Assembly: GCF_036373705.1 (NCBI RefSeq)
Contig: NC_089858.1
Location: forward strand, 12,902,001-12,966,000
Reading direction: 5' to 3'
From: Amia ocellicauda
Lineage: Eukaryota > Chordata > Actinopteri > Amiiformes > Amiidae
DNA length: 64,000 nucleotides
Made by a program: the position numbers and the translations under genes
Notes under the pieces: generated by a model
Told to the model about the DNA's origin: nothing
The model's database searches: none
The model's input: the letters and a program-made list of their open reading frames with translations, nothing else
Part shown: positions 1 to 9,798 of the stretch, in pieces
Layout of the letters: every line of letters starts with the position of its first letter
Position numbering within the stretch: position 1 is the first letter of the stretch

Positions 1-963
1 CCATTTCTAGGGTTTACAAAGAATGGTGTGAAAAGGTAAAAACATCCAGTATGCGGCAGTCCTGTGGGCGAAAATGCCTTGTTGATGCTAGAGGTCAGAG
101 GAGAATGGGCCGACTGATTCAAGCTGATAGAAGAGCAACTTTGACTGAAATAAGCACTCGTTACAACCGAGGTATGCAGCAAAGCATTTGTGAAGCCACA
201 ACACGTACAACCTTGAGGCGGATGGGCTACAACAGCAGAAGACCCCACCGGGTACCACTCATCTCCACTACAAATAGGAAAAAGAGGCTACAATTTGCAC
301 AAGCTCACCAAAATTGGACAGTTGAAGACTGGAAAAATGTTGCCTGGTCTGATGAGTCTCGATTTCTGTTGAGACATTCAGATGGTAGAGTCAGAATTTG
401 GCGTAAACAGAATGAGAACATGGATCCATCATGCCTTGTTACCACTGTGCAGGCTGGTGGTGGTGGTGTAATGGTGTGGGGGATGTTTTCTTGGCACACT
501 TTAGGCCCTTTAGTGCCAATTGGGCATCGTTTAAATGCCACGGCCTACCTGAGCATTGTTTCTGACCATGTCCATCCCTTTATGACCACCATGTACCCAT
601 CCTCTGATGGCTACTTCCAGCAGGATAATGTACCATGTCACAAAGGTGGAATCATTTCAAATTGGTTTCTTGAACATGACAATGAGTTCACTGTACTAAA
701 CTGGCCCCCACAGTCACCAGATCTCAACCCAATAGAGCATCTTTGGGATGTGGTGGAACGGGAGCTTCGTGCCCTGGATGTGCATCCCACAAATCTCCAT
801 CAACTGCAAGATGCTATCCTATCAATATGGGCCAACATTTCTAAAGAATTCTTTCAGCACCTTGTTGAATCAATGCCACGTAGAATTAAGGCAGTTCTGA
901 AGGCGAAAGGGGATCAAACACAGTATTAGTATGGTGTTCCTAATAATCCTTTAGGTGAGTGTA
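1..963 (+). mobile_element. Tc1-like DNA transposon, right part
   Basis: The right terminal inverted repeat spans about 934-963 (begins GTGTTCCTAATAATCC and ends GTGAGTGTA). It matches both ends of the full-length relative at 16,891-18,115. By comparison with that copy, about 260 bp of the left end lie before base 1. The element sits just downstream of the four-CAP gene, in the opposite orientation to it. Confidence 0.9.
3..929 (+). CDS. Tc1/mariner-like transposase, 5' part cut off by window edge
   Basis: The reading frame is already open at the first bases of the window, so the first methionine (base 51) is internal and not the true start. What is visible is most of a DD34E transposase. 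It has the end of the helix-turn-helix region, then a catalytic domain with the first Asp in WSDESRF, the second in FQQDN and the Glu in DLNPIEHLWD, and it ends PTQY-like (QTQY) as this family does. No stop or frameshift interrupts the visible 309 codons. A second copy of the same family on the opposite strand (16,891-18,115) is nearly identical but carries a premature stop. The gene cuts and pastes the element in the nucleus at TA dinucleotides. Whether this copy is still active cannot be told, because its N-terminus and left inverted repeat lie outside the window. Confidence 0.9.
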   Translation: MSRVYKEWCEKVKTSSMRQSCGRKCLVDARGQRRMGRLIQADRRATLTEISTRYNRGMQQSICEATTRTTLRRMGYNSRRPHRVPLISTTNRKKRLQFAQAHQNWTVEDWKNVAWSDESRFLLRHSDGRVRIWRKQNENMDPSCLVTTVQAGGGGVMVWGMFSWHTLGPLVPIGHRLNATAYLSIVSDHVHPFMTTMYPSSDGYFQQDNVPCHKGGIISNWFLEHDNEFTVLNWPPQSPDLNPIEHLWDVVERELRALDVHPTNLHQLQDAILSIWANISKEFFQHLVESMPRRIKAVLKAKGDQTQY

Positions 964-1257
964 TAATCAATTTGATAGGCTTTGTTGTATTTTTACCCCT
1001 ACAGTTTGTATAACATTAAAAACATTGATAGATCCAGTACCCTAGATAGTGTGAAAGCATTAAATCCCCAAATTTGTATATGATTTGTATTTTTCTGACT
1101 GGGCCTCTCAAACAATTTAGCAGCATGATGCCTCTGGTGAAAGGTCAGGGGTCAGGGCTCATGGGTCAGGACCGAGCTGTCAGTGAGGTATACTGTGTGT
1201 GGAGGGTTCCAGAAGCACCTTTTTCATGTGAACAGGCCCCAGATCACAGCCAGTCTC

Positions 1258-1258
<1 letters not shown>

Positions 1259-1305
<47 letters not shown>

Positions 1306-1356
1306 CTGTCTCTCTCTCTGTCTCTCTCTCTCTCTCTCTCTCCCTCTGTCTCTCTT

Positions 1357-1399
<43 letters not shown>

Positions 1400-1434
1400 C
1401 TGTCTCTCTCTCTCTCTCTCTCTCGCTCTGTCTC
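1259..1434. repeat. (CT)n microsatellite abutting a stop codon
   Basis: About 175 bp of nearly pure CT with scattered GCTCTG interruptions. On the minus strand this is a (GA)n tract that starts a few bases after the stop codon of the four-CAP gene, so it would form the beginning of its 3' UTR. Long Ser/Leu or Glu/Arg frames through it are artefacts of the repeat. Confidence 0.9.
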
Positions 1435-1614
1435 TAGCCCCTGGCCCCCTTGGACAGAACATTGTCCTGGAAGTAGCCCTTGTTGGTGATGTTGCCGGGG
1501 GGATTGTAGAATGCCACAGAAATGAACATTCCATTTCCATCGGTGGCCAAGCCCAGCCCCACCTCCTTGGAGGATCGCCACACCATCTGAGTGAAGTTCC
1601 CTGGGGGAGAGAGG

Positions 1615-1645
<31 letters not shown>

Positions 1646-2389
1646 GTGTTTATTATATTATATCTTGTTAAATGCTATCCATTGTAATGTCACGTCAATA
1701 AAGCAGATTTGAATATTAATTTGAATGTTTGAAACAGAAAGAGATAATGAGGGAGAGAGAGATAGGCGAGAGAGGCGGAGAGAGGGACAGTCAGACACGA
1801 TACCTGTTCCACTCTGAAATCCCGGGGCGCTGAAGTTGTACTTCTTGCTTTCCTCGTACCAGGACTCGGCCACCTCGGACCCTGCGGACACAGCGCACTG
1901 TCACGTGGGCTCGCACCGTCACCCTCACCACGCTCCTCTGTGTGATTTCCACACCTGAAACCTTTTCCTTCGCTGCTTCTTTCGAAGGATTCACTAAACA
2001 CCAAATACACTTTCCTTTAGAGCAGTAGTCTCTATTTGTCTGTCTGTCTCTGTGTAAGTCTGTCTGTCTCTCTGTGACTCATTTATCTATCTGTCACTCT
2101 TTCCCCTTTTGTAAGATAAAACGTAATACCAAAACACTGTATACCGCTCTGTATACTGCTGGCTGTGTACCTGAAGGGGGTGCTGTACTGGAGCCCCAGC
2201 GGTACCACAGGTTCTCTCCGTGCTCATTGCCACTGCTCTTCAGGGCCTTGAGCCGCACCAGCTCAGCTGCCCAATCACGTGCCTCCTTGGAGAGGGCAGG
2301 GCTCAGCGTCAGAGGCCTCGCTCCATGCTTCTTTCGGAAGCCATTCAGCGTCTCGAGCAGAGAGCGGGAGAACTGGGCCAGAGTGCTGT
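1434..2389 (-). other. CAP domain 4 module, tetrad-deficient (2389-2171, 1881-1804, 1600-1434)
   Basis: The fold-defining segments are all present: [36 protein letters not shown] and [13 protein letters not shown]. The two histidines of the CAP tetrad are gone: LKSSG stands where the other domains have LQHS or LKHS, and GNFTQMVW where they have GHFTQ. The two glutamates remain. The domain should still fold but cannot form the usual metal-binding site. It ends with KGARG and a TAG stop. Confidence 0.9.
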
Positions 2390-4119
2390 CTGCAGGGAAA
2401 AGTGCAGTCCACATAGCACAGATTGAAATGGTGTAGCACAGTACAGCCCAGTGTTATAGAATACAGGAGAGTTCAGCACAGTACAGACATTTTCCTGTTC
2501 TTCATGTATCCATAGACCACAAGCTGTAAACAACTGCAAACAAACAAATAAACAAAATAAACAAACCAAAACAGACGGAACATAAAATAACTAAACCAGA
2601 CAGGAGGGCTGTAGCGCTGGGGCTGCAGGTACAGTAGAGCGCCCTTCCGCTCCTGCACTGCGGGGGTCTCCTCTCACCTGGCAGAGGGGCCACTTTGTTT
2701 CCTCCTGCACTTCGGGACTCCACTACAGGCTGCTCTGTGACCTTTGACCCCGGGGGCAGGACATTGCGCGCGTAGAAGCCGGGGTTGGTGATGTTGCCGG
2801 CAGGCTCGAACTGGGCCACCACGATGACGGTGCCTCCCTTGCTGGCCACACCCACCCCCACCTCTTGGGATGAGCGCCAGACCAGCTGGGTGAAGTGCCC
2901 TGGTTGAGTGGCGGCGGGGGAGATATATAAGAGAAAGATAAGGCACTGACAATTCAAGATTTTGGATTCCTTTTATAAATTGCCCTCTACCCTCCCCTTC
3001 GCTCTTCATCATCTTCTCACTTACACCAGTCGTGCTGTTTCTATTGATTTCCCCTGTGTCCCCTTCCCCTGCAATCTTGTCTGCAATTATTAGCTCACGA
3101 ATCGAGGATGCCGGGCTTGTATTAACTGTATTTTTTCTAATGCACTTCTGTAATTTTGAACCTGTAATTTGTACTATGTTTGATCTGTAATTTTAGACTG
3201 TATTGCACTTTTATAATGCTGTTATGTTTTGTAAGTCGCCCTGGATAAGGGCACCTGCGTACCTGTCTTGTCCTGCCGCCCCGACCTGGAGAAGTCGTAT
3301 TTCTCGCTCTCTTTGTACCAGGCGTCCACTACCTCGCGGCCTGGGGGACAGAGGGCCAGCTTTAATTAATCTGATAGGCTCTACCTCCTCCTCCTCTTCT
3401 CCGCCTCCCACTCTCCCGCCTCTTCTTCCAGGCTCCTACCAGTAGCAGTGGTCCCCGGGCCCCCAGTCTTGGCCCAGATGTTCTCTCCATGTCCGCAGGG
3501 TGAATGCTTAAGGACACTCTGGGACAGCAGGGTCTCTGCCCAGCGCTGTGACTCCCCGATCAGGTCGGGGCTCAGCACTAAGGGGGGGGCACCGTGGACA
3601 CGACGTCGCTCGTTGCAAGCCTGCAGGAACTCTCTGGAGAAGGAGTCCGATTCTGAGAGAGAAAGAGAGAGAGAGGGAGAGAGGGAATGGGAGTGGGCAT
3701 AAGTGCATAATTTATTCAATTAACCACTTAAGCAATGACTACTGGAATCCTTTCTGACTCCTCAGGAATTGAAAGTAAATACCCCCTTCATTCACCTACC
3801 TATGGAGTCCACTGCCTGTTGCCCCCTCTCCCTTGCTGGGCTGCTGTGGGGCTGTGGTTTCTGCACTGCGGCCTCCCTGCTGCCCCCCGGTGGTGCGGTG
3901 CCGCGTGGCAACACGTTCTTCTGAAAGTAGCCAGCATTGGTGATATTCCCGGCTGGGCGGTAGCGTGCCACCGCGATCACCATCCCTTTGCCATCTGTTG
4001 CCTTGGCAATGCCCAGCTCCTGCGAGTCACACCACACCACCTGGGTGAAATGACCTGTGGAGAGAGAGAGAGGGAGGGTGAGGTGGAGGAATAGGGATGG
4101 TAAAGTGAAGAAGCACCCA

Positions 4120-4150
<31 letters not shown>

Positions 4151-6201
4151 CGCAGTGACAGGGGCAGTGAGACGCTGGACTCTGACCTGTGCTGCTCTGA
4201 AAGCCTGGCTTACTGAAGTTGTAATCCTTGATCTCGCTGTACCAGGACTCCACTGCTTCCTCGCCTGCAGGAACAAGGTATAGTACAGTACATCACAGCA
4301 TAGTATAGTACAGCACAGTATAGTATAGCACAGCACAGTATAGAAGAGAATAGCACAGCACAGCACAGTGTAGCACAGAACAACACTGGTCCTGGTGCGG
4401 GTGTGGGTGGGGGGGTTGATGGAGGGAGGGATGAGGGATGTGGATGGCACCGATGCTGAAAGCTGGCTGTGGGTTGGCAGGACATGGGCTGGGCTGTCTC
4501 ACCGGAGACGTCGGTCTTGTTGGAGCTCCACTTGTACCAGATGTTCTCCCCCAGGCTGGTGGTACTGTGCTGCAGGGCCCGCAGGGACAGCAGGTGGTCC
4601 GCCCACTCCTGGCTCTCACGGCAGAGGTCAGGGTTCAGATTCAGCGGGGGGGCCCCGTGTAGCCGCCGCCGGGCATTGTGGGCCTCCAGCGCCTCCCTCT
4701 GGAAGTCCGACTGGCCTGTCGTTCCCCGTGGTGGTGCGGGGCGGGGGGTGACAGCGGCGGGACGGGACGGAGATGGTCTGCTCGGCTTGGCTGGGGACTC
4801 TGTCCCCCCTTCAGCCTGACTCACTGCAATACAGAAGCACACAACACGGGGCGGGCCTTTACTCGTGGGACCAACAACACAACTCCCCTTCACGTTCGGC
4901 AACACTATCTGTGCAGCTCAGTGCAGACGCTAACTGAGGCTGCGTCCAAAAAACAAGTAGCAAAAACTGTACAGATAGGCTAGGTATGTTAGTAATGATT
5001 TATATGAGTGTTCATCATCAGAAATATTTTATTTACTGCAGTGCAGGGAAAGTTCAACACGACGCGATTTGATTACATAATTAGTGTGTCCACATTCAGG
5101 GGTTCTGTTAATCTGTTCTGTTATAGCCCCCTCTGTCCTTGTGCTCAGTTTCCAGTGTTCTCCTGCCCTCAACGCTGCTGCAAAATTTCCTAGTTTGGTG
5201 CAAAAAGGTGTCAGAGACCTGTCTGTGTTTTAAGCACTCTTGTAAAGAGGCCCAAAGAGGCCCATAACTGCGGCCCAGAGCAGGTACTGAATTCTCAACA
5301 GAATCATTATAATAATTTAGGTTGTCAGTGCAAAAACATCTGTTAGAGAAGGAACAGTACACCTGGGCTGGGGGGTCAGGGGTTTGCCCATATCCTGCCA
5401 AATACCACACAGGTTCATTTTATTGCTATGAGAATCCTCTCTATAGGCCTGTTTCACAGCTGGGAGGAATGGACAGCCACTTCATTGGTCAGGCAGTGAG
5501 GGAGGCATGTCTGAGAGTTTCGCTTTCTGCTCTTTTTACAATGGCCCTTTGGAATTTCATATTTCATTACAAGCCACAATAAACCATTCCACCATTTTAA
5601 TATAATTTTTCTAATTATTTTAGTTATTATTATTTTCATTTGTATTATTGTTTTATTATTATTGTTGTTTCATTAATTTGAAAGATGCTTTTGCCCAGAG
5701 GAGTGACAGTGACTGAGCCACAGTGAGACAAACAACAAAACAGAACCTCTCAGATGGACAGGCCTTCACCTGGTTTGAGATATTAAACACACAAGACTGC
5801 GCCCTGTGAAAGTCTCGGGACTCGACCCATAAGGCGACAGGGTGGGAGTGTGGGGGGACGGGAGGCAGGGCATGTCCAGGGAGGGAGTGCACAGCTTATT
5901 TGCATGTATTTAAATTAGTGGAATGTGTGTGCGCATTGGACGATTGACGACATGTTATCAGCGCAGGGTGTTATTGGAGTGGGTGCTCTGGTACCCAGGT
6001 CTGAGTGCAGACGACTCTGACTGACTGAGGCTGTTTCTCGGGCCGGAGAAAGAGCCAATTCACTCTCTGCAGGGAAGACAGACAGTGGCTCTCTGCAGCA
6101 TACAGGCCGATCCTGTCTCAGATCAACATAGGAGACAGGGGCTGCGTTTTGAAGACGACTTTCAAAGCTTCTCTTGCTCTGATGTTACAATTAGTAGCAC
6201 C

Positions 6202-6241
<40 letters not shown>

Positions 6242-9200
6242 TTATTAGTAGTAGTTTTGAACTCCCACTCAGTGTTTCTCATTTACACTCGGAGACCTGC
6301 GAGCGGATGTGGACTGAAGACACTGAAGGAAGGTGGTTGTAAATATGGGGCCTCTTAATGGGGTGATGAAGCAGACTTTTATTTCGTGTTTGTGCATCAC
6401 ACTGAAAGTTATATAGCACACATCAAGCACTTGATATCATACATTTAAGTACATTTATATATATATATGGATATATGAAGTAAAATATCAGCGTCAGTGG
6501 TGCACAACTCCCTGCCATCTGAGCCACCACGGAGTATTTCTCAATTCTGGATGGCTGGATGTCAGGATTGTGCACCCCTGTCAGAAGCATATATACTACA
6601 GTAATGCCCTTTTAAGCTCTACAGGAAGCTGCAGGCTGGCGTGCTTCAGTCCTGGGCCCTTCCCCTCTCTCCTCCTCTCCCAGCTCTCTGCCAGCTGCGA
6701 ATGGAAGGCCCTTTATTTGACTGAAAAGGAAGAGTTAAGATGGGTGAACGGGGGGCCTGTGGCGCCGGTAGTGAGCGGGTTAGTGAAGCTGGCCCACGGG
6801 TTGGAGCCTGTGGTCGAGGTTAGTGTCTGTGAGAGCAGGCAGAGGAGACTCTTGTGGAGACAGTTTGGAGGCCCACTGGCTGCCGCTGTTCTGTAGTGTG
6901 TTGTTTGTGTGTGTCTGTGTGTGTTGCTGTGTTTGTGAGTTTGTCGATTCGATCTGTGCAATCGCACAGTGAGTGGTACAGTGTTATTGGTGTGTGAGCC
7001 AGTTTGATTGAGACACGTTGTGCTTGGAGATGGTTCTCCTGTATTGTAATATATTGTAAGTAGGAGCAACCTGTGTTGTGTTGTTTTGTGTTGTGGTACC
7101 ACTGTAGCTTTGTTTTCGTTTTTTTTTTTGGTGCCTTGTGAGTAACCAAAGCTTGAGAGAGAGTGGCATTCGGAATCTCTTCAGCACAGAATAGGAGAGA
7201 GGACAGAGGGGTTAGCTCGTTGATATGGAAATAAAATACAAACATGGGTGGCCACAGAGTACAGGCCCCTCTTGGAGTTCTGTGCCATGCAGTGTTCAGA
7301 TGCACAATAGAGAGCTTCTCCGCCGTTCCAATGCATCATGCCCCCCGCCAATCACTCATAAAGCCATGTGTTACCTGGGGTGTCCAGTGGCAGGACGTTC
7401 TTCTCGAAGTACCCCTGGTTGCTGATGTTGCCGGCGGGGCTGTACTGCCCCACCACATAGGTGGTCGCCCCATCTGTGGCCAGACCCACACCCACTTCCT
7501 TGCTGGACTTCCACACCACCTGGGTGAAGTGGCCTGCAGGAGACAACAGGATGAGTGCCCATGTTGCAGTGTGTGAGGGTGGCAGCACTGGTGTGTGCGT
7601 GTGTGTATCATTGTGCATTGTTTGCGCTTGTGTGTGAGTGTGCATGTGGCAGTGTGTGTGTGGTGCAGTAGAAACTGTTGCAATCCTCAAGGAGGCTTCA
7701 ACAAGAAAGAAACTAAAGAAAATGAAAAATATATATATTTTTTTTTAAGCAAATTTGTGGTGAATTAACAGATAGCCTGGTGCAGCGGCCTTCCCCTCCC
7801 ACACTTCCTCGTGATCCTGACTGGCGGGCTTGTGTCGGACACCCTTACGGACACCCTTACCCGTGTTGCCACCAAAGCCAGGGTTGCAGAAGTTGTAGTC
7901 CTTTATCTCACTGTACCAGTTGTCCACCGCCTCCTTCCCTGCAAGAGAAGCAGAGAAATTAAAGTTTAAAAATCTATAAAATAATACAGAAAACGCAAAA
8001 CAGTGAAAAATACACTGTGCAGGCAGGAGTGCCGGACCCTGGGATGACATGTGCATGTCACAATCATTTCACAGGCTTGGCACTCAACAGAAATTGATGG
8101 ATACATTGGTTGGATGGTTGACATATATTATCCCTACATCCCCGGCACAGATACGCCACACTGAGTTCCTAAGTGTTCAGACCTCTGTGGGATTGGCTGC
8201 CGCTCCTGGAGGCTCTGCACAGCTCCACACACAAAACCCCAACCCACACTGTTACCAAGCCCCGACTCACCTTATGCAAAAGATGTCTCTGTCGCGCCCT
8301 TCCCTAATTCTGCACTGCAGTGTGTGCACGGCCTGCTGGAGCCTCAGAACTGTTTTGCATATGCCTGGAGAGTGCTTTTAATTGGGGGGAGGTTGGCATT
8401 CTGTCAATCTGTCAGACAAGCTGCGTTTTCAGTTTTGTGTTGCTCTACCAGCAGGTTAATTTAAACATGGTTGAAACGTAAAAGTTGATCAGTGAAGAGG
8501 ATATTTCATCATTAAAAAAACCAAATGCTTTTCCTTACGTTTTTCTTTTATCTAGAGACCTCTGCTTGTAACTAAAGAAGAACCCAAGTGACCAAACACC
8601 TGTGAGCATATGCACCAATGAGTACACACCTGTCAGGTTCTTGGGGGAGGAGCTCCAGGCATAGTAGAGGTTCTCTCCGTTCTCAGTGTCACTATGCTGC
8701 ATGGTTTTGATTGACAGCAGGTGGTCAGCCCAGGACTGCGCTGATTGGCACAAACTGCGGCTCAGGGTCAGGGGCGGGGCTCCATGCTTCTTCCTGTAGG
8801 TGTTGTGGGTGTCCAGGAACTCTTTCTCAAAGCTGGAGCGCTTGTCGTCTGTCACACACAGACACACACACACACAGTTGTTGATAACTTCTTTGGAAAG
8901 AAAAAAACAACAAAACGGCCTGTGGCCAAAGGGGTCCAAACAACCACTGAATAGGACTGTTCTGTCACTGACTGCACTAGGACAATGAGGGTAGCAATTT
9001 ACTGGATTCACATTTTAATTTCCTTCTTCCTATCTGAAAATAACAGAACATGAAATCAGGCAAACAAATCATGTTTGGAAAGAAACCAAAGGGACTCACC
9101 TGCCATTGTTTTGGTATTCCGGAGAACTGCAAAAAAAAGAAAGCAAATCACCAGGTTAACATTATTGACTGCACTTGGCTCCAATCTGTGTTTGTACAGC

Positions 9201-9798
9201 GTTGTATGTACACATATTAGCAATTGCAAGGCAAACACATTTCTCCTCTCAGAGCAGTTGTTTTAGGAAGGGGTGTGGACAGCCAGGTAACTTGTACAAG
9301 TTCACTACAACAAGGACAAGAGACTCCAGCTGAGGAACACAGCTCTGTTTGCATTGCTGCTTTGTTAGAACAGAGATGAGTGTTGTGCACAATACCTACT
9401 CCAAACACCCCACAGGGACACACACACAGACACACACAGGTAGACACACACAGGGACACACGGACAGACACACACAGGGACACAGACACAACACAGACAA
9501 GGCCAACACCTATACCAACACACTGACAATGCTTTACACTTCAGAGAGCACTGACTCACTTTGAGCTACCCAGTTAATCTGCTCATAAACCCCTGGCTCA
9601 CCTGGCTGCAAAAATACAAAAACACAAAACACGAAAGGAAAAGAAAGTCACATAGCAGGTGTGTGTGTGTGAGAGAGAGAGAGAGAGGGAGAGAGATTTA
9701 TGCTCCTCCTTTTTCAAAATTTGAAGGAAAAGAAAATCCAAGGCAGAGAAGATGACAGAGGAGGACATCGGACAGACAGTGGCCCTGTTCTTACCCAT
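1434..9798 (-). CDS. Four-CAP-domain GLIPR2/GAPR-1-like protein (14 coding exons)
   Basis: Spliced coding exons, in transcript order: 9798-9795, 9126-9100, 8848-8630, 7938-7861, 7533-7375, 4823-4503, 4264-4187, 4054-3800, 3652-3440, 3340-3263, 2899-2678, 2389-2171, 1881-1804, 1600-1434. Every join keeps frame, all are AG/GT, and the sum is 706 codons (705 residues, stop TAG). Four tandem CAP domains lie at about residues 14-160, 201-346, 384-529 and 552-705, joined by Pro/Ser/Gly-rich linkers. There is no signal peptide or membrane segment, so like human GLIPR2 (GAPR-1) the product should be intracellular. Family knowledge: GAPR-1 is a Golgi- and lipid-raft-associated CAP protein. The function of a four-domain version is unknown to me. 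A second possible start is the ATG at 9106 (GCA next); both starts share the frame. Neither gives Gly at position 2, so the GAPR-1 myristoylation signal is absent. Confidence 0.88.
1611..1640. repeat. (GA)n microsatellite
   Basis: A pure GA run in the intron just upstream of the last exon's acceptor. On the coding strand it supplies part of the pyrimidine tract. Confidence 0.8.
2678..3652 (-). other. CAP domain 3 module (3652-3440, 3340-3263, 2899-2678)
   Basis: Starts [18 protein letters not shown]. Tetrad residues are present in [21 protein letters not shown] and GHFTQLVW. The 78-bp middle exon is more diverged ([11 protein letters not shown] in place of the usual NPGF/KPGF segment). The domain ends NVLPPGS and passes into a linker of about 22 residues. 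Introns are phase 1. Confidence 0.9.
3056..3252 (+). repeat. L2-like LINE/SINE 3' tail in CAP intron
   Basis: The segment ends with GTAAGTCGCCCTGGATAAGG, the 3' signature shared by fish L2-type LINEs and tail-sharing SINEs. The same signature closes the LINE at 47,960-47,990. It lies antisense within the intron after exon 3340-3263, and its end is only about ten bases from that exon's splice donor. Confidence 0.7.
4121..4153. repeat. (TG)n microsatellite
   Basis: TG dinucleotide run between the last two exons of CAP domain 2. Confidence 0.85.
4281..4380. repeat. Imperfect 10-bp minisatellite
   Basis: About ten decamers of the type TAGYACAGYA in the intron between exons 4823-4503 and 4264-4187. 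The unit register holds at 10 bp throughout although individual bases vary. Confidence 0.7.
4824..7374. other. Large intron of four-CAP gene
   Basis: 2.5-kb intron between CAP1 and CAP2. It holds an (ATT)n run at about 6205-6243, AT-rich stretches around 5590-5670 and 6440-6490, and a TG-rich stretch at 6895-7100. I see no coding sequence in it. Confidence 0.7.
7375..8848 (-). other. CAP domain 1 module (exons 8848-8630, 7938-7861, 7533-7375)
   Basis: Residues run from the [13 protein letters not shown] helix to the NVLPLD end. The tetrad used by GAPR-1-type CAP domains is complete: His in MQHSD, Glu in NGENLYY, Glu in WYSEIKDYN and His in GHFTQVVW. The C-terminal CAP signature [13 protein letters not shown] is present. 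The middle exon is 78 bp and the flanking introns are phase 1. The intron that follows is the longest in the coding part (about 2.5 kb). Confidence 0.9.
9411..9493. repeat. CA-rich decamer-like minisatellite
   Basis: Repeats of the type CACACAGGGA in the intron between the ATG-G exon and the 27-bp exon of the four-CAP gene. Confidence 0.6.
9795..9798 (-). CDS. Candidate first coding exon (ATG-G then donor)
   Basis: The minus strand reads ATGG followed by the donor GTAAGA. This gives a phase-1 intron, the same phase and nearly the same position as the first intron of GLIPR2-type genes. It joins in frame to the 27-bp exon at 9126-9100 (acceptor after a T-rich tract), adding [10 protein letters not shown] in front of the CAP1 exon. 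Upstream bases to about 9.9 kb, including a short CAGT repeat, would be 5' UTR or promoter. Alternative: this exon is not used and translation starts at 9106. Confidence 0.55.

Larger units (their letters stand above)
3800..4823 (-). other. Linker and CAP domain 2 module (4823-4503, 4264-4187, 4054-3800)
   Basis: The first exon of this module is longer than its counterparts (321 bp). It begins with a Pro/Ser/Ala-rich linker of about 39 residues before the CAP start ([18 protein letters not shown]). The tetrad is intact: [21 protein letters not shown] and GHFTQVVW. The third exon continues past the CAP end (NVLPRG) into a second disordered-looking linker rich in Pro, Gln and Ser. Confidence 0.9.

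Noticed and set aside
1074..1712. Overlapping long frames rich in Ser/Leu (plus) and Glu/Arg (minus) around 1.2-1.6 kb
   Set aside because: They are translations of the (CT)n/(GA)n microsatellite; the real coding content here is the last CAP4 exon on the minus strand.
1434..9798. Reading the four-CAP gene as a venom- or sperm-type CRISP or as a secreted allergen-like protein
   Set aside because: There is no signal peptide and no cysteine-rich hinge or ICR domain; motifs match intracellular GLIPR2.
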